Shown piece by piece: positions 27,977 through 38,200 of a stretch of 64,000 nt of DNA. This DNA is from Actinoplanes regularis (GTDB lineage Bacteria > Actinomycetota > Actinomycetes > Mycobacteriales > Micromonosporaceae). The notes under the pieces are model-generated. The model made no database searches. It was not told the origin of the DNA and worked only from the letters and a program-made list of their open reading frames with translations. The translations under genes were made by a program, and so were the position numbers. The stretch covers positions 62,001 to 126,000 of the forward strand of contig NZ_FZNR01000023.1 of the NCBI RefSeq assembly GCF_900188005.1, given 5' to 3'. Within the stretch, counting starts at the first letter, position 1, and each line of letters begins with the position of its first letter.

Positions 27977-28966
27977 ATGCGAGCTGCGTCGGGATCGATG
28001 TTCGGGTTGGCCTACGGGGATTCGCTGGGTAAGCCCACTGAATTCATGGACTACCCGGCGATCGTCTCCCGATACGGCCCCGGCGGCCCGCGACAGCTCC
28101 AGGGCGAACCGGCCCTGGTCACCGACGACACCCAGATGGCGCTCGCGGTCGGCGAGGCGCTGCTCGAGGTGCGCGACCCGACCCCGGAGCGGCTCGAGCC
28201 GGTGCTCCGCCGCCGCTTCCTGGCCTGGGCGTACAGCCCGGAGAACGATCGCGCGCCGGGCATGACCTGTCTGCGGGCGATCGGTGCGCTGGCCGAGGGC
28301 GGGCCGTGGACCGAGGCGACCCAGTCCGGCTCCAAGGGCTGCGGGGCGAACATGCGGGTCACCCCGGTCGGCCTGGTCCCCGGGCTGACCGACGACCAGC
28401 GTGCCGGCGTGGCTCAGCTGCAGGCCGGCCTGACCCACGGGCATCCGACCGGTCTCGCGGCGAGCGAGCTGACGGCGTACGCCGTCTTCTGGCTTCGCGG
28501 TGGTCTCGCGCCGGCGGACCTCCTCGCCGCCCTCCGCAACCGCTGCGACGAGCAGCGAAAAATCTACCGCGGGGAGTGGCTGGGCGACCTCTGGCGGCGG
28601 CCGATGATCGACTCGCCGGAGGAGTTCATCGGGCGGGGCTGGGACGAGTGCGCGGCCGCGCTGGACAAGGTCGCCGCGGGACTCGCGGCCGGCCGCTTCG
28701 AGGGCGACCCGTGCCTGGTCACCGGTGCGGGATGGATCGCCGAGGAGGCGCTGGCCAGCGCGCTCTACTGCTACCTGATCTCCCCGGAGGAGCCGGTCAC
28801 CGTCCTCGGCCGGGCCGCGGCCTCCTCCGGCGACTCCGACTCGATCGCCTGCCTGGCCGGGGCCTTCGCGGGCGCCGCGCTCGGCCTGGGCGTTTGGCCG
28901 GGCGGCTGGCAGACCCAGATCGAATATGCGGACCGCTTGCTCAGGTTGGGTACTGCCTGGGATTGA
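27977..28966 (+). CDS. ADP-ribosylglycohydrolase family protein
   Basis: 329 residues, single-domain DraG/ARH fold. Start of the domain: GSMFGLAYGDSLGKPTEF; metal ligands in VTDDTQMALAVGEAL (Thr-Asp-Asp) and near the C-terminus SGDSDSIACLAGAFAGA (Asp-x-Asp-Ser). These residues hold two Mg2+ ions that bind ADP-ribose, so the hydrolase is likely active. The family removes ADP-ribose from proteins or nucleic acids. No ADP-ribosyltransferase gene is adjacent; its substrate is unknown. The DUF3151 gene follows 20 bases later on the same strand. Confidence 0.93.
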   Translation: MRAASGSMFGLAYGDSLGKPTEFMDYPAIVSRYGPGGPRQLQGEPALVTDDTQMALAVGEALLEVRDPTPERLEPVLRRRFLAWAYSPENDRAPGMTCLRAIGALAEGGPWTEATQSGSKGCGANMRVTPVGLVPGLTDDQRAGVAQLQAGLTHGHPTGLAASELTAYAVFWLRGGLAPADLLAALRNRCDEQRKIYRGEWLGDLWRRPMIDSPEEFIGRGWDECAAALDKVAAGLAAGRFEGDPCLVTGAGWIAEEALASALYCYLISPEEPVTVLGRAAASSGDSDSIACLAGAFAGAALGLGVWPGGWQTQIEYADRLLRLGTAWD

Positions 28967-28986
28967 GCAACGGGTTGAATGAGGTC

Positions 28987-29409
28987 ATGCAGAACCTCCT
29001 TCCCGAGCCGCCGGCGACCCGACTGCCGGCTGACGCCGAAGCCGACCAGGCCCTGGCCGCCGCGGCGATCGCCGGTACCGACGAGGCGTACAAGGCGGTC
29101 GCGGCCAAGTACCCCGCCTACAGCGCGGCGTGGGCGCCACTGGCCGCGAACGCTCTCGCCGAAGGCGAGCCGGTGACCGCTTACGCCTACGCCCGCACCG
29201 GCTACCACCGCGGCCTCGACGCGCTGCGCCGCAACGGTTGGAAGGGCCACGGCCCGGTGCCCTGGTCGCACGAGGCCAACCAGGGCTTCCTCCGTTGCCT
29301 GCACGCGCTGTCGCAGGCGGCCGCCACCATCGGCGAGGCCGACGAGGCGGCTCGCTGCGCCCAGTTCCTCCGGGACAGCGACCCAGCCGCCGCCGACGCC
29401 CTGACCTGA
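28987..29409 (+). CDS. DUF3151 family protein
   Basis: 140 residues, helical, alanine-rich. The segment YARTGYHRGLDALRRNGWKG, GPVPWSHEANQGFLRCL and the C-terminal AARCAQFLRDSDPAAA match the actinobacterial DUF3151 family as I know it. The function is unknown; the alternating helices look TPR-like. ATG 28987 has GAGG just upstream. It lies next to purA in this window, and I recall the mycobacterial homologue lying near purA and fba too, so the neighbourhood seems conserved. Confidence 0.85.
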   Translation: MQNLLPEPPATRLPADAEADQALAAAAIAGTDEAYKAVAAKYPAYSAAWAPLAANALAEGEPVTAYAYARTGYHRGLDALRRNGWKGHGPVPWSHEANQGFLRCLHALSQAAATIGEADEAARCAQFLRDSDPAAADALT

Positions 29410-29426
29410 CGATGAGCCGGCCGGGG

Positions 29427-30367
29427 TCAGGCGTAGACCGCCCAGGCCCCGGCCTCGGTCCACCAGGACTTCTTACGGCTGGTCGAGCCGGCCACGCCGT
29501 CGTCGAGGAACTGCAGCTCACCCTCGCGGGGCAGGACCGACACGGCACGTCCGCTGGCGCGGCGCACCTCGATCCGTACCCGCGTGCCCTTGAAACGCTG
29601 TTTGACGATGATCGGGACCGCCACCGCGACCTCGACCCGGCCGTCCGCCGGGTTCCCCTCGGCCAGCAGCCGCAGCCCGTCGAACTCGGCGTAACCGCCA
29701 CCGTTGCCGATCGCGCAGGCCAGGATGGGCTCCTCGCCCTCGGTGAGAACGCTGTCGTCCACCTCGACCCGGCCGCGCCACGGCACCGCCGCGCCCCGGT
29801 CGTCGGCGCCGCCGAGCAGCGCTCCGTCCAGGGTCACCGAGCCGCCGTCGTTGCGCAGCAGATCGAGGCGGCGCACCGCACCGGCGAGCACCGCCTTCGC
29901 CACCTCGTCCGGGGTGCGCGGCAGGCCCAGCTGGGCGGCGAGATCCGTGCTGTTCCCCGGGTCGAGCGGGAGGATCGCCAGCGGCGGCAGATCCGGCACG
30001 GTCCGGGTGGCCTCGAGATCCGAAGGGCGCTTGCTGGGCGGCGGCGCCCAGCGCCGGACCATCCGGCGCAGGACGGCGCGCAGCTGGCCGTCACTGGCGC
30101 TGGCCACCACCAGCCGGCGGTCGGCCGACAGCGAGGGCCAGGTCAGGCCGTCCGACCGGGCCGGCCCGTCGAACCGGGCCAGCACCGCGTCGATCTCCTG
30201 ATCCGAATCGGCCACCACCGTCTCCACCTGCGCGCCGGCCTCGCGGAGTACGTCCGCGCAGGCCAGCACCGGGGTCCGCGGGGTGGCGCAGGCGGTGTTG
30301 CAGCCGCCGCACCCGGAACCGCACGAGTCGCCCGACCCCTCGGCCAGGCTGAGCAGCACGACCTCCA

Positions 30368-30368
<1 letters not shown>
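29427..30368 (-). CDS. Diacylglycerol kinase-like protein with N-terminal Cys cluster
   Basis: 313 residues. The C-terminal part resembles the lipid-kinase fold: LPPLAILPLDPGNSTDLAAQLGLP parallels the nucleotide-site pattern P-x-GT-x-ND, and IGNGGGYAEFDG is a later strand-loop. The catalytic GGDGT loop of true kinases is replaced by SASDG in VVASASDGQLRAVL, so activity is doubtful. The first 30 residues carry a cysteine cluster, SCGSGCGGCNTAC, unusual for this family, possibly for metal binding. The ATG overlaps the purA stop by one base (TGATG), indicating coupling to purA. Family call is by pattern, so moderate. Confidence 0.6.
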
Positions 30369-31660
<1,292 letters not shown>

Positions 31661-31756
31661 TGGAGTGTTGCCTTTCCCGAACAAGCAGGTCGTACCTGGA
31701 GGAGCCCGGGTACTGCCGAAGTTTACGCGACCGTGTCACCGGTAGGATGGGCCGTC

Positions 31757-32998
31757 GTGCGCGTACTTCTGATCGGCTCCGGTGGGCGCGAGCACGCGCT
31801 TGCCGTCGGGCTCGCCGCCGACCCGTCCGTCGACTTCCTGGCCTGTGCGCCCGGTAATCCGGGCATTGCCCAGGTCGCCGAGCTGCACGAGGTGAAAGCT
31901 GTCGATCCCGCGGCGGTCGCCGCGCTCGCCGTCGAGCTGAGCGCCGACCTGGTCGTGATCGGCCCGGAGGCCCCGCTGGTGGCCGGCGTCGCCGACGCGG
32001 TGCGCGCCAAGGGCATCGCCTGCTTCGGCCCGAGCGCCGCCGCCGCGCGGCTGGAGGGCTCGAAGGCGTTCGCCAACGAGGTCATGGCCGCCGCCGGGGT
32101 GCCGACCGCCCGCTCCTTCGCCTGCACCTCCGTCGCCGAGGCCGCCGCGGCCCTCGACGAGCTCGGGGCGCCCTACGTGGTGAAGAACGACGGCCTGGCC
32201 GCGGGCAAGGGCGTCGTGGTCACCGACGACCTCGACGAGGCGCTGATCCACGCGGAGGCGTGCGGCAAGGTCGTCATCGAGGAGTTCCTGCCCGGTCCCG
32301 AGGTCTCCCTCTTCGTGGTCACCGACGGGACGGCGGTGGCGCCACTGATGCCGGCGCAGGACTTCAAGCGGCTGCTCGACGGCGACGAGGGTCCGAACAC
32401 CGGCGGCATGGGTGCCTACGCCCCGCTCGACTGGGCGCCGGCCGACCTGACCGAGCGGGTGCTCCGGGAGACCGTCGAGCCGACGCTCGCCGAGATGCGC
32501 AAGCGCGGGACGCCCTTCGCCGGCCTGCTCTACGTCGGCCTCGCGCTCACCCCGGACGGCCCCAAGGTCATCGAGTTCAACGCCCGCTTCGGCGACCCGG
32601 AGACCCAGGTCGTCCTGGCGCTGCTGGCCACGCCGCTGGCCGGCCTGCTCAACGCCGCGGCCACCGGCACGCTCGCCGATCACCCGCCGCTGACCTGGCA
32701 CGAGGGTTCCGCGATCACGGTCGTCGTGGCCAGCCACAACTACCCCGGAGTCCCGCGCGTCGGTGACGTGATCACAGGAGCCGAGGTGCCCGGCGTCATC
32801 CACGCCGGCACCGCCCGCGACGCGGACGGCGCGCTGGTCTCCGCCGGCGGCCGGGTGCTCAGCGTGACCGCGACCGGCGCGGACCTGACGGCCGCCCGCG
32901 AGGCCGCGTACCGGCTGGTCGAGGGGGTCCGCCTGGACGGCGCCCAGTACCGCACCGACATCGCGCTCCGCGCCGTCGAGAAGAAGATCAAAATCTGA
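31757..32998 (+). CDS. purD: Phosphoribosylamine-glycine ligase
   Basis: Second step of de novo purine synthesis: phosphoribosylamine + glycine + ATP to glycinamide ribotide. 413 residues. ATP-grasp fold: N-domain VLLIGSGGREHAL, ATP-binding GAPYVVKNDGLAAGKGVVV, substrate motif PGPEVSLFVVTDG, metal ligands FNARFGDPETQVVL and TGGMGAYAP. GTG 31757 is the only start near the conserved VRVLLIGSGG beginning. Divergent from purA. No purN or purH follows, so the pathway is dispersed in the genome. Confidence 0.97.
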   Translation: MRVLLIGSGGREHALAVGLAADPSVDFLACAPGNPGIAQVAELHEVKAVDPAAVAALAVELSADLVVIGPEAPLVAGVADAVRAKGIACFGPSAAAARLEGSKAFANEVMAAAGVPTARSFACTSVAEAAAALDELGAPYVVKNDGLAAGKGVVVTDDLDEALIHAEACGKVVIEEFLPGPEVSLFVVTDGTAVAPLMPAQDFKRLLDGDEGPNTGGMGAYAPLDWAPADLTERVLRETVEPTLAEMRKRGTPFAGLLYVGLALTPDGPKVIEFNARFGDPETQVVLALLATPLAGLLNAAATGTLADHPPLTWHEGSAITVVVASHNYPGVPRVGDVITGAEVPGVIHAGTARDADGALVSAGGRVLSVTATGADLTAAREAAYRLVEGVRLDGAQYRTDIALRAVEKKIKI

Positions 32999-33007
32999 AT
33001 CCCGCTC

Positions 33008-33244
33008 CGGTACGACCGATGGAGCTCCGTGGCCGGCCCTCGCGGGCCACGTCCCGTGCTGCTCTCGCGCGGCGCGGTCCCGGCGGCGTGGTCCCGGCGG
33101 CGCGGTGCGGCCGGAAGTGGGCAGCCGTGTCGCGCGAGATCGTCACGGGGCTTGGCCGGAGCCTGCCCAGGGGGCTCCATCGTTCGTACCGCAAAAGGGT
33201 GTGAGGCCGGGTCGCGTGAACCGCAACCGGACCGCACACCCTTT
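33008..33244. repeat. Inverted-repeat rich segment between purD and SCP2 gene
   Basis: Within the 305-base gap 32999-33303 there are two structural elements. A 20-base imperfect inverted repeat (33008-33027 with 33170-33189, 18 of 20 matched) spans about 140 bases of high-GC sequence with repeated CCCGGCGGCG units. Then a 10-bp perfect stem (33194-33203 with 33235-33244) around a 31-base loop lies towards the convergent SCP2 gene. No coding frame is convincing. A terminator role for the second hairpin fits the convergent genes; the larger structure may be an untranslated RNA or a repeat element. Confidence 0.5.
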
Positions 33245-33303
33245 CCGCGCGGGCCCTGGATCCGAAAGACGGACCCGGACCCGAAGTCAGGCCTTGCGGG
33301 GGA

Positions 33304-33750
33304 TCACGCCTTGGGCAGGTCGAAGAGCTTGGCGATGCTGGCGGCCAGGGCCAGGTCGCCCTTCGCCTTGATCTTGCCGGTCATGAACAGCATCATCGGG
33401 TTGCCGTCGCCCGCGACGACCTTGAGGAACGTGACCGCGTCCATGGTCATGGCCAGCTTCGGCTCGCGCGCCGGCTCGTTGGTGACGGTGCAGGCACCGT
33501 TCTCGATCACGGTCTCGTAGGTGTTCGAGGCGTCCGACCCGGTGATGATCCAGTGGATGACGGCCTGGGCGTCGCCGGCCTTCTCGGCGCGGAACAGCGA
33601 GGGCATCCGGTTGAAGACCTCGTCGAGGATCTTGCCGCGCGCGTCCGACGCCAGGGTCTCGGCGAGCTTCGCGTCCGGGGTGGACTTGACGAGCTGAGCG
33701 AACTCCTTCGGGCCGATCGAGGAGAGCGACTCGGTGTTGAATTCAGTCAT
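33304..33750 (-). CDS. SCP2 sterol-binding domain protein
   Basis: 148 residues. The pattern DEVFNRMPSLFRAEKAG, HWIITGSDASNTYETVIENG, MTMDAVTFLKVVAGDGNPMMLFMTGKIKAKGDLALAASIAKLF is the SCP2 domain, a lipid-binding fold with a hydrophobic tunnel. ATG 33750 follows GAAAGG; the upstream ATG 33774 has no site. Such single-domain proteins in actinobacteria are thought to bind fatty acyl or sterol ligands. It is divergent from the ArsR-type gene at 33883. A second, unrelated SCP-like protein is at 42698. Confidence 0.9.
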   Translation of the reverse strand: MTEFNTESLSSIGPKEFAQLVKSTPDAKLAETLASDARGKILDEVFNRMPSLFRAEKAGDAQAVIHWIITGSDASNTYETVIENGACTVTNEPAREPKLAMTMDAVTFLKVVAGDGNPMMLFMTGKIKAKGDLALAASIAKLFDLPKA

Positions 33751-33882
33751 CGGTGGACCTTTCGGAATGAGCATCGAACCTACTCGCCAGTAACGTTAGC
33801 GAGGATGCCGCCTTTTCGTGCAGTGTGCCACTCTCAAACAACTGTTGGACGGTCGACCCGCCCGTCGCCTAGGCTCCCCAAT

Positions 33883-34473
33883 ATGTCTTTGGGGGAAGCG
33901 GCACGAGGCGATCAGGCCGCCTTGCGGGCGCTGGCACATCCGGTCCGGCTGCGGATCCTCTCCCTGCTCACCGGTGCGTCGCTGACCGCCGCCGAGGTGG
34001 CCCGCGAGCTCGGCCTCACCCATGCGAACGCGAGCTACCACCTGCGCAATCTGCTCTCCAGCGAGCTGATCCAGACCGCCGGTGAGGAGCGGATCCGTGG
34101 CGGCCTGGCGAAGCGATACCGCTACGACCCGGCGAGCCGCTCCAGCCCGTTCACCCCGGAGCAGACCAGGTCGTTCTATCCGGCCGCGGCCGACGAACTG
34201 GCTCGGCGCGCCGCTGAGGGGCACCGGCCCGGCGGCGTCGGCGTGATGGGTGACGCCGAGGTCTGGGTCGACCCGGCCATCTGGCAGAGCGTCCGCGACC
34301 GAATAGCCGCCGCGTTGCACGATCTGCACGCGGCCGCCCGCCCGCCGGGCACCTCCGGGACGATTCGCACCAGCACGACGGTCGCCCTCTTCGAGATGGA
34401 ACCCGGGTTCCACGGCCCGTCGAGGCCGTCGGGGTTCCACAACTCGGCGCCGATGGATCGAGGGCCGCGGTGA
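33883..34473 (+). CDS. ArsR-like HTH transcriptional regulator
   Basis: 196 residues. The N-terminal winged helix (ALAHPVRLRILSLLTG, LTAAEVARELGLTHANASYHLRNLLSSELI, RGGLAKRYRYD) is of the ArsR/HTH-20 type; the C-terminal 100 residues hold a helical ligand domain containing GDAEVWVDPAIWQSVRDRI and FEMEPGF. No cysteine metal site is visible. Its stop overlaps the following MFS gene (GTGA), the common regulator-exporter arrangement, so it probably represses that exporter and its own operon in response to the exported compound. Confidence 0.9.
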   Translation: MSLGEAARGDQAALRALAHPVRLRILSLLTGASLTAAEVARELGLTHANASYHLRNLLSSELIQTAGEERIRGGLAKRYRYDPASRSSPFTPEQTRSFYPAAADELARRAAEGHRPGGVGVMGDAEVWVDPAIWQSVRDRIAAALHDLHAAARPPGTSGTIRTSTTVALFEMEPGFHGPSRPSGFHNSAPMDRGPR

Positions 34474-35714
34474 GCAGTTGGTCCGTGTTGCGCCGGCCGG
34501 CTTTCCGCCTGTTGATCGCCGGCCGCGCCGTGGACGCGTTCGGCAACGCGTTCGCCCCGATCGCACTCGCGTTCGCTGTCCTCGACCTCACCGGCTCGGC
34601 CCGTGACCTCGGCCTGGTCGTCGGCGCTCGCACCCTGCTCAACGTGCTCTTCCTGCTCTTCGGCGGCGTCCTCGCCGACCGGCTGCCGAAGAACCTGCTG
34701 ATGGTCGGCTCGAACGTGGCCGCCGCGCTGACCCAGGTCGCGGTCGCGGCCCTGGTGCTCACCGGCACCGCGACGATCCCGTTGCTGATCATGCTGTCGG
34801 CGATCAACGGCGCGGTCGCCGCGGTGGCCATGCCGGCCAGCGCCGCGCTGGTGCCGCGCACCGTCGCCGCCCCGGACCGTCAGCAGGCCAACGCCATCAA
34901 CCGGCTCTCCGTCACCAGCGCGGCGATCGTCGGCGCTCCGCTGGCCGGGGTGGTGGTCGCGGCGCTCGGCCCCGGCTGGGGCATCGCCGTCGACGCCGGG
35001 ACGTTCGTGCTCTCCGCGCTCTGCTTCGCCCTGATCCGCCTGCCGAGCCAGGAGCGCCCGCCGGCTCGCGAGAGCGTCTTCACCGAGTTGCGCACCGGTT
35101 GGTCGGAGTTCCGCTCGCACACCTGGCTCTGGGTGGTCGTGGCCGGTGCCTGCGTGATGAACATGGCCTGGTCGGGCGGCACGCATGTGCTCGCCCCGGC
35201 CCTCGCCGACGTCACCATCGGCCGCCGGGCCTGGGGCCTGGTCCTGGCGGCCCAGACCGCCGGCATGATCGTCGGCGGCCTGGTGGCGATGCGCCTGCGG
35301 ATCCGACGATTTCTGCGGTACGGCGTGATCGCCCTGATCGCGATGGCCGCACCCCTGATCGTTCTCGGTCTCCACCCGCAGGTCCTCCCGCTGGCCGCCG
35401 CCGCGTTCGCCGCCGGGGTCGCGCTGGAGCAGTTCGCCGTCGGCTGGGAGACGACGATGCAGGAGCACATCCCGCCGGACCGGCTCGCCCGCGTGTACTC
35501 GTACGACATGGTCGGTTCCTTCGTCGCCGTCCCGATCGGCGAGATGGCCGTCGGTCCGATCGCCGACCGGTTCGGTCTGCAACCCACCCTGCTCGGCGCG
35601 GCCGGGGTCCTGCTGGTCGCCGTCCTCGCGATGCTGAGCAGTTCGGACATCCGCACCCTGCGTCACCGGCTGCCGAGGACCGACCCGGAGCACATGGAAG
35701 AATCACTGTCGTGA
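34470..35714 (+). CDS. MFS exporter
   Basis: 414 residues and 12 hydrophobic helices. First-half signature FGGVLADRLPKNLLM (motif A, loop 2-3) and the second-half loop IADRFGLQP. Length and helix pattern resemble EntS/MdfA-like drug or siderophore exporters (DHA-type), but the substrate cannot be stated. It overlaps the regulator upstream by four bases and the purB GTG downstream by four bases, so purB is translationally coupled to a transporter, which is odd for a housekeeping gene and may reflect insertion of the regulator-exporter pair. Confidence 0.92.
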   Translation: MSSWSVLRRPAFRLLIAGRAVDAFGNAFAPIALAFAVLDLTGSARDLGLVVGARTLLNVLFLLFGGVLADRLPKNLLMVGSNVAAALTQVAVAALVLTGTATIPLLIMLSAINGAVAAVAMPASAALVPRTVAAPDRQQANAINRLSVTSAAIVGAPLAGVVVAALGPGWGIAVDAGTFVLSALCFALIRLPSQERPPARESVFTELRTGWSEFRSHTWLWVVVAGACVMNMAWSGGTHVLAPALADVTIGRRAWGLVLAAQTAGMIVGGLVAMRLRIRRFLRYGVIALIAMAAPLIVLGLHPQVLPLAAAAFAAGVALEQFAVGWETTMQEHIPPDRLARVYSYDMVGSFVAVPIGEMAVGPIADRFGLQPTLLGAAGVLLVAVLAMLSSSDIRTLRHRLPRTDPEHMEESLS

Positions 35715-37132
35715 CCATCCCGAACGTGCTCGCCAGCCGCTATGCCTCCGCCGAACTCGTCACTCTCTGGTCTCCGGAGGAGAAGATCCGGATGGAGCGC
35801 CGGCTCTGGCTGGCCGTCCTGAAGGCCCAGCGGGACCTCGGCATCTCGGTGCCCGACGGCGCCGTCGAGGCGTACGAATCCGTTCTCGACCAGGTCGACC
35901 TGGCCTCGATCGCGGCCCGCGAGCGAGTCACCCGGCACGACGTGAAGGCGCGCATCGAGGAGTTCTCCGAGCTCGCCGGCTTCGAGCAGATCCACAAGGG
36001 GATGACCTCCCGCGACCTCACCGAGAACGTCGAGCAGCTGCAGATCCGGGCGTCGCTGGAGCTGATCCGGGACCGGGTGGTGGCCACCCTGGCCCGCCTC
36101 GCCGCGCTCGCCGTGGAGCACTCCGACCTGGTGATGACCGGCCGTTCACACAACGTCGCGGCCCAGGCCACCACGCTTGGCAAGCGGTTCGCCTCGGCGA
36201 CCGAGGAGCTGTTGATCGCCCACGAGCGGCTGGACGACCTGATCGGCCGCTACCCGCTGCGCGGCCTCAAGGGCCCGGTCGGCACCGCCGCCGACCAGCT
36301 CGACCTTCTCGACGGTGACGAGGAGAAGCTCGCCCGGCTGGAGACGAAGGTGGCCGAGCACCTCGGCTTCGCCCGGGTGCTGAACAGCGTCGGTCAGGTC
36401 TACCCGCGCTCGCTCGACTTCGACGTGGTGTCCGCGCTGGCCCAGATCGTCGCCGCCCCGTCCTCGCTGGCCACCACGATCCGCCTGATGGTCGGCCAGG
36501 AGCTGGTCACCGAGGGCTTCAAGCCCGGCCAGGTGGGCTCGTCGGCGATGCCGCACAAGATGAACACCCGGTCGTCGGAGCGGGTCAACGGCCTGGCCGT
36601 GATCGTCCGCGGTTACCTGTCCATGGTCGGCGAGCTCGCCGGTGACCAGTGGAACGAGGGTGACGTCTCCTGCTCGGTGGTGCGCCGGGTCGCGCTGCCG
36701 GACGCGTTCTTCGCCGCCGACGGGCTGTTCCAGACCTTCCTCACCGTGCTGGACGAGTTCGGGGCGTACCCGGCCGTGATCGCTCGCGAGCTGGACCGCT
36801 TCCTGCCGTTCCTGACCACCACCAAGCTTCTGGTGGCGGCGGTGCGCAAGGACGTCGGCCGGGAGGTCGCGCACGAGGTGATCAAGGAGCACGCCGTCGC
36901 TGTGGCGCTGGCCATGCGGGAGAAGGGCGCGGCCGTGAACGATCTCTTCGACCGGCTCGCGACCGACGGCCGGTTGGGGCTGACCCGGGCGGAGATCGAC
37001 ACCCTGGTTGCCGACCGGGCCGCCTTCGTCGGCGCCGCGCCCGCTCAGGTGCGCGCGATCGCCGACCGGGTCGCGGAGATCGTGGCGCGGTACCCCTCGG
37101 CCGTCGGCTACACCCCCGCGCCGATCCTCTGA
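35711..37132 (+). CDS. purB: Adenylosuccinate lyase
   Basis: 473 residues. Acts twice in purine synthesis, on SAICAR and on adenylosuccinate. Motifs: RHDVKARIEEFSELAG (first region), the second region MTGRSHNVAAQATTLGKRF with the catalytic His, and the fumarase/aspartase signature GSSAMPHKMNTRSSERVNGL with the catalytic Ser loop. GTG start overlapping the MFS stop by four bases. purC, often near purB, is not adjacent; purS follows after 109 bases. Confidence 0.97.
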   Translation: MTIPNVLASRYASAELVTLWSPEEKIRMERRLWLAVLKAQRDLGISVPDGAVEAYESVLDQVDLASIAARERVTRHDVKARIEEFSELAGFEQIHKGMTSRDLTENVEQLQIRASLELIRDRVVATLARLAALAVEHSDLVMTGRSHNVAAQATTLGKRFASATEELLIAHERLDDLIGRYPLRGLKGPVGTAADQLDLLDGDEEKLARLETKVAEHLGFARVLNSVGQVYPRSLDFDVVSALAQIVAAPSSLATTIRLMVGQELVTEGFKPGQVGSSAMPHKMNTRSSERVNGLAVIVRGYLSMVGELAGDQWNEGDVSCSVVRRVALPDAFFAADGLFQTFLTVLDEFGAYPAVIARELDRFLPFLTTTKLLVAAVRKDVGREVAHEVIKEHAVAVALAMREKGAAVNDLFDRLATDGRLGLTRAEIDTLVADRAAFVGAAPAQVRAIADRVAEIVARYPSAVGYTPAPIL

Positions 37133-37241
37133 ACTGCCCCAACGCCCGGCCGAGTCGGCCGCCTGACAGCGGTCGCCGGTTCGGCCGGAGGGTTGACCAG
37201 GTAGGCTCCTCCGTGCTTACACCTATCAGTCAGGAGTGCCC

Positions 37242-37493
37242 GTGGCTCGCGTCGTGGTCGACGTCATGCTCAAGCCGGAGATCCTGGATCCGCAAGGTCA
37301 GGCGGTAGCGAACGCGCTGCCCCGGCTCGGCGTCACCGATGTCTCCTCTGTCCGCATCGGCCGTCGGATCGAGATCGAATTCGATGGCGAACCCGATCTG
37401 GATCGGGCTCGCGAGATCGCCGACAAGCTGCTCGCCAACCCGGTGATCGAGGACTACACGATCCGGGTCGAGAGCGCGGCGGAGGTCGCCTGA
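37242..37493 (+). CDS. purS: Phosphoribosylformylglycinamidine synthase subunit PurS
   Basis: 83-residue small subunit of FGAM synthase: VARVVVDVMLKPEILDPQG at the start, then ALPRLGVTDVSSVRIGRRIEIEFDG and IADKLLANPVIEDY. It bridges PurL and PurQ and helps move ammonia from glutamine. GTG 37242 is chosen since AGGAG (37232-37236) lies five bases before it; GTG 37236 would overlap that site. purQ starts two bases after the stop. Confidence 0.96.
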   Translation: MARVVVDVMLKPEILDPQGQAVANALPRLGVTDVSSVRIGRRIEIEFDGEPDLDRAREIADKLLANPVIEDYTIRVESAAEVA

Positions 37494-37495
37494 CC

Positions 37496-38200
37496 ATGCG
37501 GATCGGTGTGGTCACCTTCCCCGGATCATTGGACGACGGGGACGCCGCCCGCGCCGCCCGGATCGCTGGAGCCGAGGCGGTCCGCCTCTGGCACGGCGAC
37601 CCGGATCTGCACGGGGTCGACGCCGTGGTCCTGCCCGGCGGCTTCTCGTACGGCGACTATCTGCGTTGCGGCGCCATCGCGCGATTCGCTCCGGTCATGG
37701 AGTCGATCATCGATGCGGCCCGCGGCGGCCTGCCCGTGCTGGGCATCTGCAACGGTTTCCAGGTCCTCTGCGAGGCGCATCTGCTGCCCGGCGCGCTGAC
37801 CCGGAACCAGCACCTGCACTTCCGTAACCGGGACCAGTGGCTCAAGGTCGAGGCGACGAACACCGCCTGGACCAACGGCTTCACCCCCGGCCAGGAGATT
37901 CTCATCCCGGTGAAGAACGGCGAGGGCTGCTTCGTCGCCGATCCGGCAACGCTCGACAAGCTCGAAGCCGAGGGCCGGGTGATCGCGCGCTACGTCCGCG
38001 GCAACCCGAACGGCTCGCAGCGCGACATCGCCGGGATCACCAACGAGGCCGGCAACGTCGTCGGCATCATGCCGCACCCGGAACACGCCGTGGAGGCGCT
38101 GACCGGTCCGTCGCTCGACGGCCTCGGCTTCTTCACCTCCGTCCTGCGGGCCCTGGCAGGGGCGGCCGCGGGTGGTCAGCTCGCAGGGGGACAGCAGTGA
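37496..38200 (+). CDS. purQ: Phosphoribosylformylglycinamidine synthase subunit PurQ (glutaminase)
   Basis: 234 residues. Class I glutamine amidotransferase supplying ammonia to PurL. The nucleophile elbow LGICNGFQVLCEA contains the catalytic Cys (about residue 86), GGFSYGDYLR forms the oxyanion strand, and MPHPEHAVE holds the His/Glu pair. Its stop overlaps the purL GTG by four bases. Forms the PurS-PurQ-PurL complex of Gram-positive bacteria. Confidence 0.97.
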   Translation: MRIGVVTFPGSLDDGDAARAARIAGAEAVRLWHGDPDLHGVDAVVLPGGFSYGDYLRCGAIARFAPVMESIIDAARGGLPVLGICNGFQVLCEAHLLPGALTRNQHLHFRNRDQWLKVEATNTAWTNGFTPGQEILIPVKNGEGCFVADPATLDKLEAEGRVIARYVRGNPNGSQRDIAGITNEAGNVVGIMPHPEHAVEALTGPSLDGLGFFTSVLRALAGAAAGGQLAGGQQ

